DNA of 64,000 nucleotides from the NCBI GenBank assembly GCA_028819075.1, contig JAPPMM010000043.1, forward strand, positions 1 through 64,000, read 5' to 3'. A program made the position numbers and the translations under genes. This DNA is from Gammaproteobacteria bacterium (GTDB taxonomy: Bacteria; Gemmatimonadota; Gemmatimonadetes; Longimicrobiales; Gaopeijiaceae). The notes under the pieces are model-generated. The model searched no databases and had not been told where the DNA came from. It saw nothing but the letters and a program-made list of their open reading frames with translations. This document shows positions 8,866 to 17,337 of the stretch, in pieces (position 1 is the first letter of the stretch; every line of letters starts with the position of its first letter).

Positions 8866-10146
8866 GTGACGCGTCGCGATGCCGAGAGTCGCGGCTCCGT
8901 GCCGTCCGGGCGAGAACAGGACGCGGCGGCGGACTGGGACGCGCTGCAGGACCGGCTGGCGGCGCGGGCGGTCGCGTACGGGGCCGAGCACAGCACCGAG
9001 ATTGGTCACAGGTTGGCGGGCGCGGGGATGTCGCCCGGGGACGTCGCCGGGGTGGCCGACTTACAGGCGATCCCGGTCCTGGCCAAGGACGACCTGCCCG
9101 CCCTGCAGGCCGCCGACCCGCCCTTCGGAGGGATGCTCGCGGTGGCGGCCGGGTCGCTCGCGCGTATCTACCGTTCGCCGGGGCCGATCAGCGACCCGCA
9201 GGGGACCGGAGACGACTTCTGGCGCTTCGCGGCGGCCCTGCGCACCGCCGGCTTTCGCTCCGGCGATGTGGTGCTGAACAGCTTTTCGTACCACCTCACG
9301 CCGGGCGGCCTGATGCTCGACGGGGGACTGCGCGCGGCGGGGTGCACCGTGATCCCCGGGGGCGTGGCCGCCACCACCGCCCAGATCGAGGCCGCGCGCG
9401 CGGCGGGCGCCACTGGCTACACCGGCACGCCCCAGTTCCTGCTGACCCTGCTCGAGCGGGCGGAGGAGTCGGGCGAGCCGCTCGGGTTCGAGCGCGCGCT
9501 GGTGACCGGCGCGCCGCTGCCACCCTCGTTGCGCGCCCGCCTGCAGGACGGCTTCGGCGTGGACGTCTACCAGGCCTACGGGACCGCGGACACCGGCCTG
9601 CTCGGCTACGAGTGCGCCGAGAAGGACGGGTGGCACGTGGCGCCCGAGGTGGTGATCGAGGTCCTGGTGCCCGCCGACGACCGCTCGGCCGGGGAAGGAG
9701 AGGCGGGGCAGGTGGTGGTCACCAGCCCCAACGAGGTCTACCCTCTGGTTCGCTTCGGCACCGGCGACCTGTCTGCCTGGAAGCGCGCGCCCTGCCCGTG
9801 CGGCCGCCCCGGCCCCCGCCTGGCGGGCTTCCTGGGCCGGGTGGGGGAAGGCGTCAAGGTGAAGGGCATGTTCGTCCACCCCCGCGAGCTGGCGGCGGCG
9901 CTGGGGTCCGACCCGGCCGTGGCGCGCTACCAGGCGGTGGTGACCGCCGACGGCGCGCGGGACGTGTTCACCGTGCGAGTCGAGGCGGCCCCCGGGGCCG
10001 TGGTCGACAAGACCGCCCTCATCGCCCGCATCCGCGAGGCCGTGAAGATCCGCCCGGTCGTGGAGGTGGTGGGGGCCAGGGCCATCCCCGACGATGCGCG
10101 CGCGCTGGTGGACACGCGGGAGGAGTTGGCAGCGGGTTCAGGCTAA
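8866..10146 (+). CDS. Phenylacetate-CoA ligase (PaaK)-like adenylate-forming enzyme
   Basis: This 426-residue protein belongs to the PaaK branch of the ANL superfamily. The start is GTG. The expected T/S-rich P-loop near residues 103-115 is weakly conserved (RIYRSPGPIS, GTGDDFW). Later motifs are good: TGYTGTPQFL, QAYGTADTGLLGYEC near 236-250, RFGTGDLSAW near 303, CPCGRPGPRLAGFLGRVGEGVKVKG near 314-338 with the paired cysteines of the PaaK zinc-like site, then an AMP-binding_C_2 domain. It is 43 bases after livF and probably the last gene of the transporter operon. The substrate is likely an aromatic or related acid; this is inference. Confidence 0.85.
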   Translation: MTRRDAESRGSVPSGREQDAAADWDALQDRLAARAVAYGAEHSTEIGHRLAGAGMSPGDVAGVADLQAIPVLAKDDLPALQAADPPFGGMLAVAAGSLARIYRSPGPISDPQGTGDDFWRFAAALRTAGFRSGDVVLNSFSYHLTPGGLMLDGGLRAAGCTVIPGGVAATTAQIEAARAAGATGYTGTPQFLLTLLERAEESGEPLGFERALVTGAPLPPSLRARLQDGFGVDVYQAYGTADTGLLGYECAEKDGWHVAPEVVIEVLVPADDRSAGEGEAGQVVVTSPNEVYPLVRFGTGDLSAWKRAPCPCGRPGPRLAGFLGRVGEGVKVKGMFVHPRELAAALGSDPAVARYQAVVTADGARDVFTVRVEAAPGAVVDKTALIARIREAVKIRPVVEVVGARAIPDDARALVDTREELAAGSG

Positions 10147-10156
10147 ACCCTGACGT
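10146..10156 (-). repeat. Copy B of the ACGTCAGGGTT motif between convergent genes
   Basis: The minus strand reads ACGTCAGGGTT, identical over 11 bases to the copy ending livG at 2805-2815. It lies at the start of the 32-base gap between the PaaK-like gene and the convergent MscS-related gene. Confidence 0.3.
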
Positions 10157-10178
10157 TCCCCCAGTTCGCGTCCCCGGC

Positions 10179-10859
10179 CTACTCCGCCGGCGAGGAGAGG
10201 CGGTCGACCAGGTCGCTCACCCAGCGTCCTGCCAGGTCCTTGCAGCCCAGCCCGAAAGCCAGAGCCAGCGCAAAGCTGATGGCTCCGAGGATGATCAGGA
10301 AGGCATCCCCCACGAACTGGACCTGGAGCTGTTGCAGTGCCACCACGACGGCAAAGACGATAACCATGTACTGGACGAACTGCCCCAGCACCTCCGCCTG
10401 AGCGATGCCGGCGTTGCTGGCTACGGTGCGGACCGTAGCGGCCAGGAAACCGGCGGCCAGGATCCCCACGATCAAGACGACGATCGCCGTCACAATGGTG
10501 GGTAGGAAACCGACAAACCCCTGCAGCAACTGCGCGGTGGCGGTGAGCTGGAGCGCGTTGAGGGCCGCGACCAGCACGACGAGCATGACAAGCCAATATG
10601 CGATGGCTCCCAGCAGCCCGGAGAAGGTTCGCTGAATGCCTCCTCTGGACAGCATATCCGCGAGCTGGACCCTTTCCGCCAGACTGTCGGCCTTCACCGC
10701 CTCGAGAAGTCGGACGAGCACGCCCTGGATTACTTTCGCGATGATCCAGCCACCGACGAGAATCGCAACCACGGCCAACAGGTTTGGTACGAAGCCGACC
10801 AACTGCCCGATGAAGGTACGGACCGGATCCAACAGGATCGCATTCCAATCCATTTCCAT
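10179..10859 (-). CDS. MscS-related TM-helix-repeat membrane protein
   Basis: This protein of about 226 residues has four or more hydrophobic helices. It begins with a helix of the conserved TM-helix repeat family (LLAVVAILVGGWIIAKVIQG) found in mechanosensitive-channel-like proteins and repeats that pattern at VLIVGILAAGFLAATVRT. The C-terminal part (ISFALALAFGLGCKDLAGRW) resembles the MscS pore-lining helix, but the large cytoplasmic vestibule of full MscS channels is absent. I chose the ATG at 10859 because GGAGG sits eight bases upstream; ATGs at 10874 and 10991 extend the frame. A role in osmotic adaptation is plausible but unproven. It is convergent with the PaaK-like gene. Confidence 0.75.
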   Translation of the reverse strand: MEMDWNAILLDPVRTFIGQLVGFVPNLLAVVAILVGGWIIAKVIQGVLVRLLEAVKADSLAERVQLADMLSRGGIQRTFSGLLGAIAYWLVMLVVLVAALNALQLTATAQLLQGFVGFLPTIVTAIVVLIVGILAAGFLAATVRTVASNAGIAQAEVLGQFVQYMVIVFAVVVALQQLQVQFVGDAFLIILGAISFALALAFGLGCKDLAGRWVSDLVDRLSSPAE

Positions 10860-11118
10860 TTCGCCTGCCTCCATAGTCCAGGTGGTGCCCCTCCGGATGG
10901 AGTCATTATCGCGGGGAACAGGCCCCTGCCGCCAGCGCCCCATGAAGCCGGAACCCCGCCTCCGGACGAGCGCTGCACCCTCGATAGCCACGTTGTTCCT
11001 CGGGCTCTAGATTGGATTCGCCCTCCGGTGTAGGGTTGCGAGGGTGATGCCCGCGATGGGGGTCGGCCTTTCGGTCAGGACCTGCGGCGGGCGGGACACC
11101 CGCTTCCCGGAGCCCTCA

Positions 11119-13422
11119 ATGGTCGCGCCAACGGTAGCAAACACCGACGGAAGTCCGCCTCGCGGAGCGGCGACGACTCGCGCGTCCGCCCCCTCGGGCG
11201 AGCCCTCCGAGTCCGGTCACGGCTTCGGCACAGCCCCCGTCTTCCTGGCGTCGATCAGCACGATCCTGGGCGCCATCCTCTTCCTGCGGTTCGGTTACGC
11301 CGTGGGCCACGTCGGCCTGTGGGGCACGATGATGATCATCGTCATCGGGCACATGGTCACGATCCCCACGGTGCTGGCCGTCTCCGAAATCGCCACGAAC
11401 CGGCGCGTCGCCGGGGGTGGCGCATACTTCATCATAAGCCGCTCCTTCGGCACAACGATCGGCGGCTCGATCGGGATCGCCCTCTACCTGTCGCAGGCGA
11501 TCTCAGTCGCCTTCTACCTGGTGGCCTTCGCCGAGGCGTTTCAGCCGATCCTCCAGTGGATCGGGGGCAGATTCGAGGTCGCACTCGGTCTCCAGTGGGT
11601 CAGCGTTCCCGGTCTCGCCGTCCTGGTCGCTCTCATGCTGACCAAGGGTGCCGACCAGGGGGTGCGCGTGCTGTGGGTCGTGTGCGGCATCCTGGCAGCG
11701 GTCATCGGGGCCTTCCTGCTCGGATCGGGACCCGAGGAGATCCGGCCCGACGGACTCAACCTGACATCAACCATTGCAAACCCCGACGGGTTCGGCGTCG
11801 TGTTCGCCACCTGCTTCCCCGCCTTCACAGGCATGATCGCAGGCCTCGGGCTGTCGGGTGATCTCAAGAACCCGATGCGCTCGATCCCGCTGGGAACCAT
11901 CGGGGCGACCTTTGCCGGCATGGCCGTCTACGCGCTGGTGGCGATCAAGCTCGCGCAAAGCGCCACGCCGGACGCCCTGGCGGAGGACCAGTTCATCATG
12001 GCCCGCATCGCGCTCTGGGGCCCTTCCATATACATCGGGCTGGCCGCCGCGGCCTTCTCCTCCGCGCTCGGCTCCGTCATGGTTGCCCCGCGCACGCTGC
12101 AGGCGCTGGCCCGTGACCGCGTCTTCCCGGGTGGGAAGGTCAACGAACTCCTCGCTACCGGGCGGGGCGAGGCGGGCGAACCCATCAACGCCACCTACGT
12201 CTCCGTGGCGTTGGCAGCCGTGTTCGTGGCGCTTGGCGACATCGACTTCATCGCCCAGATCCTGAGCATGTTCTTCATGGTGACGTACGGCACCCTCTGT
12301 TCCGTGGCGTTCCTGGAGTACTTCGCGGGGAATCCGTCGTACCGCCCGACCTTCCGCTCCCGCTGGTACATATCGCTGATCGGCGCGGTGATGTGCGTGC
12401 TCATGATGATCCAGATGAGCGCCGTGTACGCGCTCCTCGCCATGGCGATCATGCTCGTCATCTACCTGGGGCTGAAGCGGTCGCGGCGCGGGGAACGGGA
12501 TCTGGCCGCGATCCTGCAGGGGGCGATGTTCCAGCTCGTCCGCAGGCTCCAGATCATGCTCCAGAAGAACCAGAGCGCGCAGCAGGATGGCGGGTGGCGC
12601 CCGTCGTTCGTGGCGCTCACGCAGTTCGGCGACCGCCGCGTGGCCCAGTTCGACCTGCTTCGGTGGATCTCCCATCGCCACGGCTTCGGCCACTTCGTGC
12701 AGCACATGAAGGGTGAGTATGCACTGGACACGGAGCTGGCGGCCCGCGCCCAGCTCACGAAGCTGGTGAAGCGTTCCGACCTCAGCCGGGCGGGGACCTT
12801 CGTCGACACACTGATCGCGCCCTCCTTCGAGAACGCGGTCACGCAGGCGCTCCAGTACCCCGGCATCTCGGGCCTGCCCAACAACAGCATTCTGCTGGAA
12901 TTCGACCAGCAGCACCCGGAGGAGATTCCGAGGCTGGAGCGGGCCATGCTCCTGGCGGCCTCATCCCGGTTCAACGTGGTAGTCCTGCGCTCCAGCACGT
13001 TCCGCTTCGGCTACCGCTCGTCGATCCATGTCTGGCTCACCCCGGAGACCCTGCCCAACGCGGCGATGATGCTGATGCTGGCCTACATCATCGTCGGTCA
13101 TCCCGAATGGAGAACCGCCGAGATCCGCGTGTTCGCGTGCATCGGCACGGACGGGGATGCGCATGAAGCCGACCGGTTGTCCGCGCTCGTCGACCAGGGA
13201 CGCCTGCCCATCGGGCGAAAGAACATCGAAACGCTGCCCGTCGAATCGCAGGCCAGGATCGAGTCCGAGGTGGAGTACCGGTCATCCGACGCGGATCTGG
13301 TGATCGCGGGGATTTCGGCGGAGCAGATGAAGGGGGGCAGCCTGACCGACGTTCTCCAAAGCCACAGGGCCGCGAACGACATCGTGTTCGTGCATGCCGT
13401 GGAAGAGATCGTCATCGACTGA
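11119..13422 (+). CDS. SLC12-like cation-chloride cotransporter / APC permease
   Basis: The ATG at 11119 has GGAG six bases upstream and gives 767 residues; an earlier in-frame ATG lies at 11044. Residues of about 35-460 form some twelve membrane segments of the amino-acid-permease fold. Blocks typical of SLC12 relatives are GTILGAILFLRFGY-like FLASISTILGAILFLR, SEIATNRRVAGGGAYFIISR, CFPAFTGMIAGLGLSGDLKNP and SSALGSVMVAPRTLQALARD. The remaining 300 residues are a soluble C-terminal domain, as in Na-K-Cl and K-Cl cotransporters. Predicted role: coupled movement of cations and chloride across the inner membrane. It sits next to an MscS-related protein and two anion permeases, which supports ion homeostasis. 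The precise ions are unknown. Confidence 0.85.
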   Translation: MVAPTVANTDGSPPRGAATTRASAPSGEPSESGHGFGTAPVFLASISTILGAILFLRFGYAVGHVGLWGTMMIIVIGHMVTIPTVLAVSEIATNRRVAGGGAYFIISRSFGTTIGGSIGIALYLSQAISVAFYLVAFAEAFQPILQWIGGRFEVALGLQWVSVPGLAVLVALMLTKGADQGVRVLWVVCGILAAVIGAFLLGSGPEEIRPDGLNLTSTIANPDGFGVVFATCFPAFTGMIAGLGLSGDLKNPMRSIPLGTIGATFAGMAVYALVAIKLAQSATPDALAEDQFIMARIALWGPSIYIGLAAAAFSSALGSVMVAPRTLQALARDRVFPGGKVNELLATGRGEAGEPINATYVSVALAAVFVALGDIDFIAQILSMFFMVTYGTLCSVAFLEYFAGNPSYRPTFRSRWYISLIGAVMCVLMMIQMSAVYALLAMAIMLVIYLGLKRSRRGERDLAAILQGAMFQLVRRLQIMLQKNQSAQQDGGWRPSFVALTQFGDRRVAQFDLLRWISHRHGFGHFVQHMKGEYALDTELAARAQLTKLVKRSDLSRAGTFVDTLIAPSFENAVTQALQYPGISGLPNNSILLEFDQQHPEEIPRLERAMLLAASSRFNVVVLRSSTFRFGYRSSIHVWLTPETLPNAAMMLMLAYIIVGHPEWRTAEIRVFACIGTDGDAHEADRLSALVDQGRLPIGRKNIETLPVESQARIESEVEYRSSDADLVIAGISAEQMKGGSLTDVLQSHRAANDIVFVHAVEEIVID

Positions 13423-13489
13423 CGCCCGAGGGCATCGAACTCCCGTTCCCGATCCGCACGGTCTGAATGCGGGATTGATCCGCGATGCC

Positions 13490-15835
13490 TCAGAACGGCC
13501 AGAACACCGGGATCACGAGCATGACCACCGCGAATACGACGGCGGTCAGCGGCAAGCCCACGCGCAGGTAGTCGGTGAACCGGTAGCCGCCGGGTCCCAT
13601 GACGAGAACGTTCGCCGGATGGGAGACGGGGCTGGCGAAGCTGGCCGACGCGGCCATCGCCGTAGCCATCATCAGAGGGTAGGGGGAGATGCCCAGGCTC
13701 TCCGCCGTGCCCAGCACGATGGGCGACATGAGGACCACCAGGGCCGCCGTCGGGATGACTTGCGTCGCTACGGAGGTAACGAGGAACAGGGCGCCCATGG
13801 CGGCGAGGGGCCCGAAGTCCCCGACCGTACGTACAACCGCTTCCGCCAGCAGCGCCGAAGCGCCCGCCTCCTGCAGCGCCACCCCCAGGGGAAGCATCCC
13901 GGCGATCAGGAAGACGGCCTGCCACTCGATGGACCGGTAGGCCTCCTCCATCGTCAGGCAGCCGAGGAGAACCATGAGGGCGGCGCCTCCCACCGCCGCG
14001 ATGGAGATCGGCAGCCATCCCAACAGGACGGGCCCCAGCGTAACGGCCAGGATCAGGGCCGCAATCGGCGCCTTGCGACGCCGGGGCGGCGTCTGCACAC
14101 CCTCGGTCAGCACGAGGAAGTTCGGATCCGAGGCGAGGACACGGAGGTTCTCGCGGGGTCCGTGAACGAGCAGCGCGTCGCCGGAGCGCAGCGGCATGTC
14201 GCGCAGTCCGGTTCGATGGGACCGCCCCTCGCGCCAGATCGCGAGCACCATCAGGCCGTACTTCCTGCGGAAGCTGAGCTGGCGGAGAGTTTGCCCTACG
14301 AGCCTGGTATGGGGTGAGAGGACGACCTCGGCGATCCCTATCTCCTCGGTCTCCAGAACGGAGCTCTCCTCCGTCCCTTCGGTCTCGACCTCGAGCTCCC
14401 GGAGTCCCTCCAGTGCGGACAACCCTTCGGGCCGGCCTCTGACGACCAGCAGATCCCCCGCCTGCAGGCGCTCGCCGGGCTCCGGCATCTCGATGGTGCG
14501 GCCTTCGCGGCCCACGCTGATCACCCACAGCCCCAGAGCGGCGCCCAACCCGCATTCCTTCAGCGTCTGGCCCGCCAGGAAGGAGTCGCGGGGCACCCGA
14601 ACCGCAAACAGTTCGTCCTGAAGGCTGTAGAGGTCGATGTGGTCGGCGGGAGCGACAGTCAGTGCCTCGTGTGTGCCCAGGTCTTCGACCTTGTCCGGCG
14701 GACCCTGGACCAGCAGCGTGTCGGCGGGCTGAAGCGGCACATCCTGCAAGGGACTCGGCAGGGACCTCCCGTCTCGCCGGATCGCCATCACGCGAACCCC
14801 GAAACGGACGGCGAAGTCCACGTCGCGGAGCGTCCGTCCCGTCAGCTCGGAGCCGCTGGGTACACCGACCTCCGCGATTTCGAATTCGGGAGCTTCCAGC
14901 ACCTTCACGCCCAGCCCCTCTTCCTCGATATCGAGCGCGGAACTCTCGCGCAGCCGGTCCAGCCGATCCATTGGCCCCTGAACGACGATCCGGTCTCCCG
15001 CCCGGAGACGGAAGTCAGGGCCGGGCGAGGGTCGGGGCCGCCCGTCACGGATGACGGTGATGGCCTGAAGTCCGGCCACGGACCCGAGCCGGATTTCACC
15101 AAGGCTCTTTCCCGCAAGCGGCGAGGCCTCGGGCAGCCTAAGGACCATGAACCGCTCGTTCAGCCCGTAGATGTCCGGCAGCACCCGTTCATCGTCTCCT
15201 TCGGGACCGTCGACCCGGATGCGGCGCTTCGGCAGCAGCCTGGGGACGGCCAGAAGAATGAAGACGAAGCCCGCCGCCATGACGAGCAGTCCCACCGGCG
15301 AGTAGTCGAAGAGCCCGAACGGCTCGAGACCCTCGTTGCTGAGCGCCTCCGCCACCAGAATGTTGGGCGGCGTGCCGATGAGGGTGGTCAAGCCACCCAG
15401 CAGGCACGCGTACGCGAGGGGCAGAAGAAGCCTCGAGGGCGGGATCCGGGTCTCTTTCGAGAGATCCATGATGACGGGGAGGAGAATCGCGGCCACGCCC
15501 ACGTTGTTCATGAAGGCGGATGCCACGCCGGCGGTCGCCATGATGACCAGGATGATGCGGGTCTCGCTTCCGCCCGCAAAGCGTATGACCTGGCGCCCGA
15601 CCAGGTTGGCTATGCCGGTGTGGGCGAGTCCCCCGCTCAGCACGAAGACGGCCCAGACGGTCACGACGGCCGGATTGGAGAACCCGGCGAGCGCCGCGGC
15701 CGGTTCGATGAGCCCGGTCACGGCGAGGAACACGAGCGTGAGGAGCGCGACCAGGTCCATTCGGAGTCGCCCGTGCATGAAGAGGACGACATCCACCACC
15801 AGAACCGCCAGAACGAGAACGAGGTCCACCGTCAC
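13490..15835 (-). CDS. SLC13-type anion permease with four RCK_C domains
   Basis: The GTG at 15835 has GGAGGT seven bases upstream and gives 781 residues starting MTVDLVLVLAVLV; the frame extends upstream but without a ribosome site. Residues 1-200 and about 590-781 are the two membrane halves of the CitMHS/SLC13 fold, with FMNNVGVAAILLPV and LIGTPPNILVAEAL in the first half and VIPTAALVVLM in the second. Between them lie four RCK_C (TrkA_C) domains at roughly 228-288, 317-378, 408-468 and 498-559, each ending in a variant of 'aGD.llVqG'. The usual number is two. Such proteins carry sulfate, dicarboxylates or similar anions. The start lies 119 bases from the divergent porin gene. Confidence 0.88.
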   Translation of the reverse strand: MTVDLVLVLAVLVVDVVLFMHGRLRMDLVALLTLVFLAVTGLIEPAAALAGFSNPAVVTVWAVFVLSGGLAHTGIANLVGRQVIRFAGGSETRIILVIMATAGVASAFMNNVGVAAILLPVIMDLSKETRIPPSRLLLPLAYACLLGGLTTLIGTPPNILVAEALSNEGLEPFGLFDYSPVGLLVMAAGFVFILLAVPRLLPKRRIRVDGPEGDDERVLPDIYGLNERFMVLRLPEASPLAGKSLGEIRLGSVAGLQAITVIRDGRPRPSPGPDFRLRAGDRIVVQGPMDRLDRLRESSALDIEEEGLGVKVLEAPEFEIAEVGVPSGSELTGRTLRDVDFAVRFGVRVMAIRRDGRSLPSPLQDVPLQPADTLLVQGPPDKVEDLGTHEALTVAPADHIDLYSLQDELFAVRVPRDSFLAGQTLKECGLGAALGLWVISVGREGRTIEMPEPGERLQAGDLLVVRGRPEGLSALEGLRELEVETEGTEESSVLETEEIGIAEVVLSPHTRLVGQTLRQLSFRRKYGLMVLAIWREGRSHRTGLRDMPLRSGDALLVHGPRENLRVLASDPNFLVLTEGVQTPPRRRKAPIAALILAVTLGPVLLGWLPISIAAVGGAALMVLLGCLTMEEAYRSIEWQAVFLIAGMLPLGVALQEAGASALLAEAVVRTVGDFGPLAAMGALFLVTSVATQVIPTAALVVLMSPIVLGTAESLGISPYPLMMATAMAASASFASPVSHPANVLVMGPGGYRFTDYLRVGLPLTAVVFAVVMLVIPVFWPF

Positions 15836-15954
15836 CAACCGGACCTCCCGGACGGCGAATCCAGGCTCAAGCGGAACCGTAAAGTCGTGATCGGCATTCC
15901 TTCGTTCCGGACCGATGTCGATAGCAGCCGTGTAGACGGTACCGTTTCCACAGG

Positions 15955-17325
15955 ATGACAACCATGGCGCCCCTGCTGCAAACAGTTCCCATCCTGGTCG
16001 CCGCCTTTGGTGGCGGCGGGACGATGCCGGCAGCCGCGCCTTCTCCGCAAGAGGCTCCGGCGAGCGGGTCTCCGGTGTTCTCGCTGTCGGGAGACCACCG
16101 CACCCGCTACGAGCGCCTGAGCAACCAGTTCCGTGCCGGTCTCGACGGCGTCGCCCGCGCGCTGATGCTCCGCACTCGGGTCTCTGCGGGGCTGGATGCG
16201 GGACACTTCAGGCTGCGGGCCGAGCTGCAGGACTCGCGGTCATATCTGGCGGACTCCGTAGCGGCCGTCACGACCTCCATGGTGAACCCGCTGGAGTTGC
16301 TGCAGGCCCACATCGAGATCCCGCTCGGTGACCGTTCCGGGCGTGGGAGCCGGAGCGTCCTGCGCGCGGGACGGATCACCATGGACATCGGCAGCCGACG
16401 CCTGATCTCGCGCAACCGCTTCCGCAACACGTCCGACGGCTTCACCGGGGTCGAGTGGCACTGGACAGGTCCGAACGACGGCCAGGTGCGCACGTTCTAC
16501 ACCCTGCCGGTAGAGCGAAGGGTTTCCGGCAACATCCTCGACAACGGTCCGCGTCTCGACAAGGAATGGAGCAACGTACGACTCTGGGGCGTTCATTTCT
16601 CGCGCCCGCGCCTTCCCTGGGGCGACCCGGGGGAGGTCTACTACTATGGCCTGGACGAGGCGGATGCTCCCGGGCTGTCCACCGCCGACCGGCATCTTCA
16701 CACCATCGGGGTCCGCTTCCATCGTCCCGCAACCATCGCCGGCTTCGACTACGAAATCGAGTCCGCGTTACAGTTCGGCCGATCCCGCGCCTCGAGGGCC
16801 GCGGCCGCGGATCTGACTCACGTCGCCCATCTTCAGCACATCGGCGCAGGATATACATTCGCAGTGCCCGGCACGCCCCGGTTGCAGCTTCAGTTCGACC
16901 ATGCCAGCGGCGACCGCGATCCGGCGGACGGCCGAAACAACCGCTTCAGCAGCCTCTACGGGTCGCGCTCGTTCGAACACGGACCCAGCGGCATTCACGG
17001 CGCCTTCGCCCGCGCCAACGTGACAACCCCCGGCATCCGACTGACGCTGGCGCCCCGGTCGGACCTCAACGTGATGGGCGCCGCGCGCGGCTACTGGCTG
17101 GCGTCCGCCGCAGACGAGTGGACGACGACGGGCATTGGCAACACCGGGGGAGCGTCCGTCCGGCACGTCGGCACCCTGTGGGAGTTCATCGGCGGGTGGG
17201 AGCTGGATGCGGCCCGCTTACGTCTGGAGGCGGGTCTGGTGCGACTCACCGCGGGCGCGCTGATGAAGAACGCGGGCAAGGGGAACGCGACCTACACCTT
17301 CGCACAGACCATGCTGTCATTCTGA
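15955..17325 (+). CDS. Alginate-export-family outer-membrane porin
   Basis: This 456-residue protein has a short hydrophobic leader (MAPLLQTVPILVAAFGGGG) ending near APSPQEAPA, then a beta-rich body with alternating hydrophobic residues and an aromatic C-terminus ending MLSF, as expected of an outer-membrane beta-barrel. FSLSGDHRTRYERLSNQFR, LRTRVSAGLDAGHFRLRAEL and RAGRITMDIGSRRLISRNRF match the alginate_exp (AlgE-like) family. Many members of that family are general porins rather than alginate exporters. ATGs at 15955 and 15964 are both possible; AGGA at 15952 favours the second. It lies between two SLC13 permeases and is divergent from one, so it may give their substrates access through the outer membrane (inference). 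Confidence 0.82.
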   Translation: MTTMAPLLQTVPILVAAFGGGGTMPAAAPSPQEAPASGSPVFSLSGDHRTRYERLSNQFRAGLDGVARALMLRTRVSAGLDAGHFRLRAELQDSRSYLADSVAAVTTSMVNPLELLQAHIEIPLGDRSGRGSRSVLRAGRITMDIGSRRLISRNRFRNTSDGFTGVEWHWTGPNDGQVRTFYTLPVERRVSGNILDNGPRLDKEWSNVRLWGVHFSRPRLPWGDPGEVYYYGLDEADAPGLSTADRHLHTIGVRFHRPATIAGFDYEIESALQFGRSRASRAAAADLTHVAHLQHIGAGYTFAVPGTPRLQLQFDHASGDRDPADGRNNRFSSLYGSRSFEHGPSGIHGAFARANVTTPGIRLTLAPRSDLNVMGAARGYWLASAADEWTTTGIGNTGGASVRHVGTLWEFIGGWELDAARLRLEAGLVRLTAGALMKNAGKGNATYTFAQTMLSF

Positions 17326-17337
17326 GCACCAGGGATC

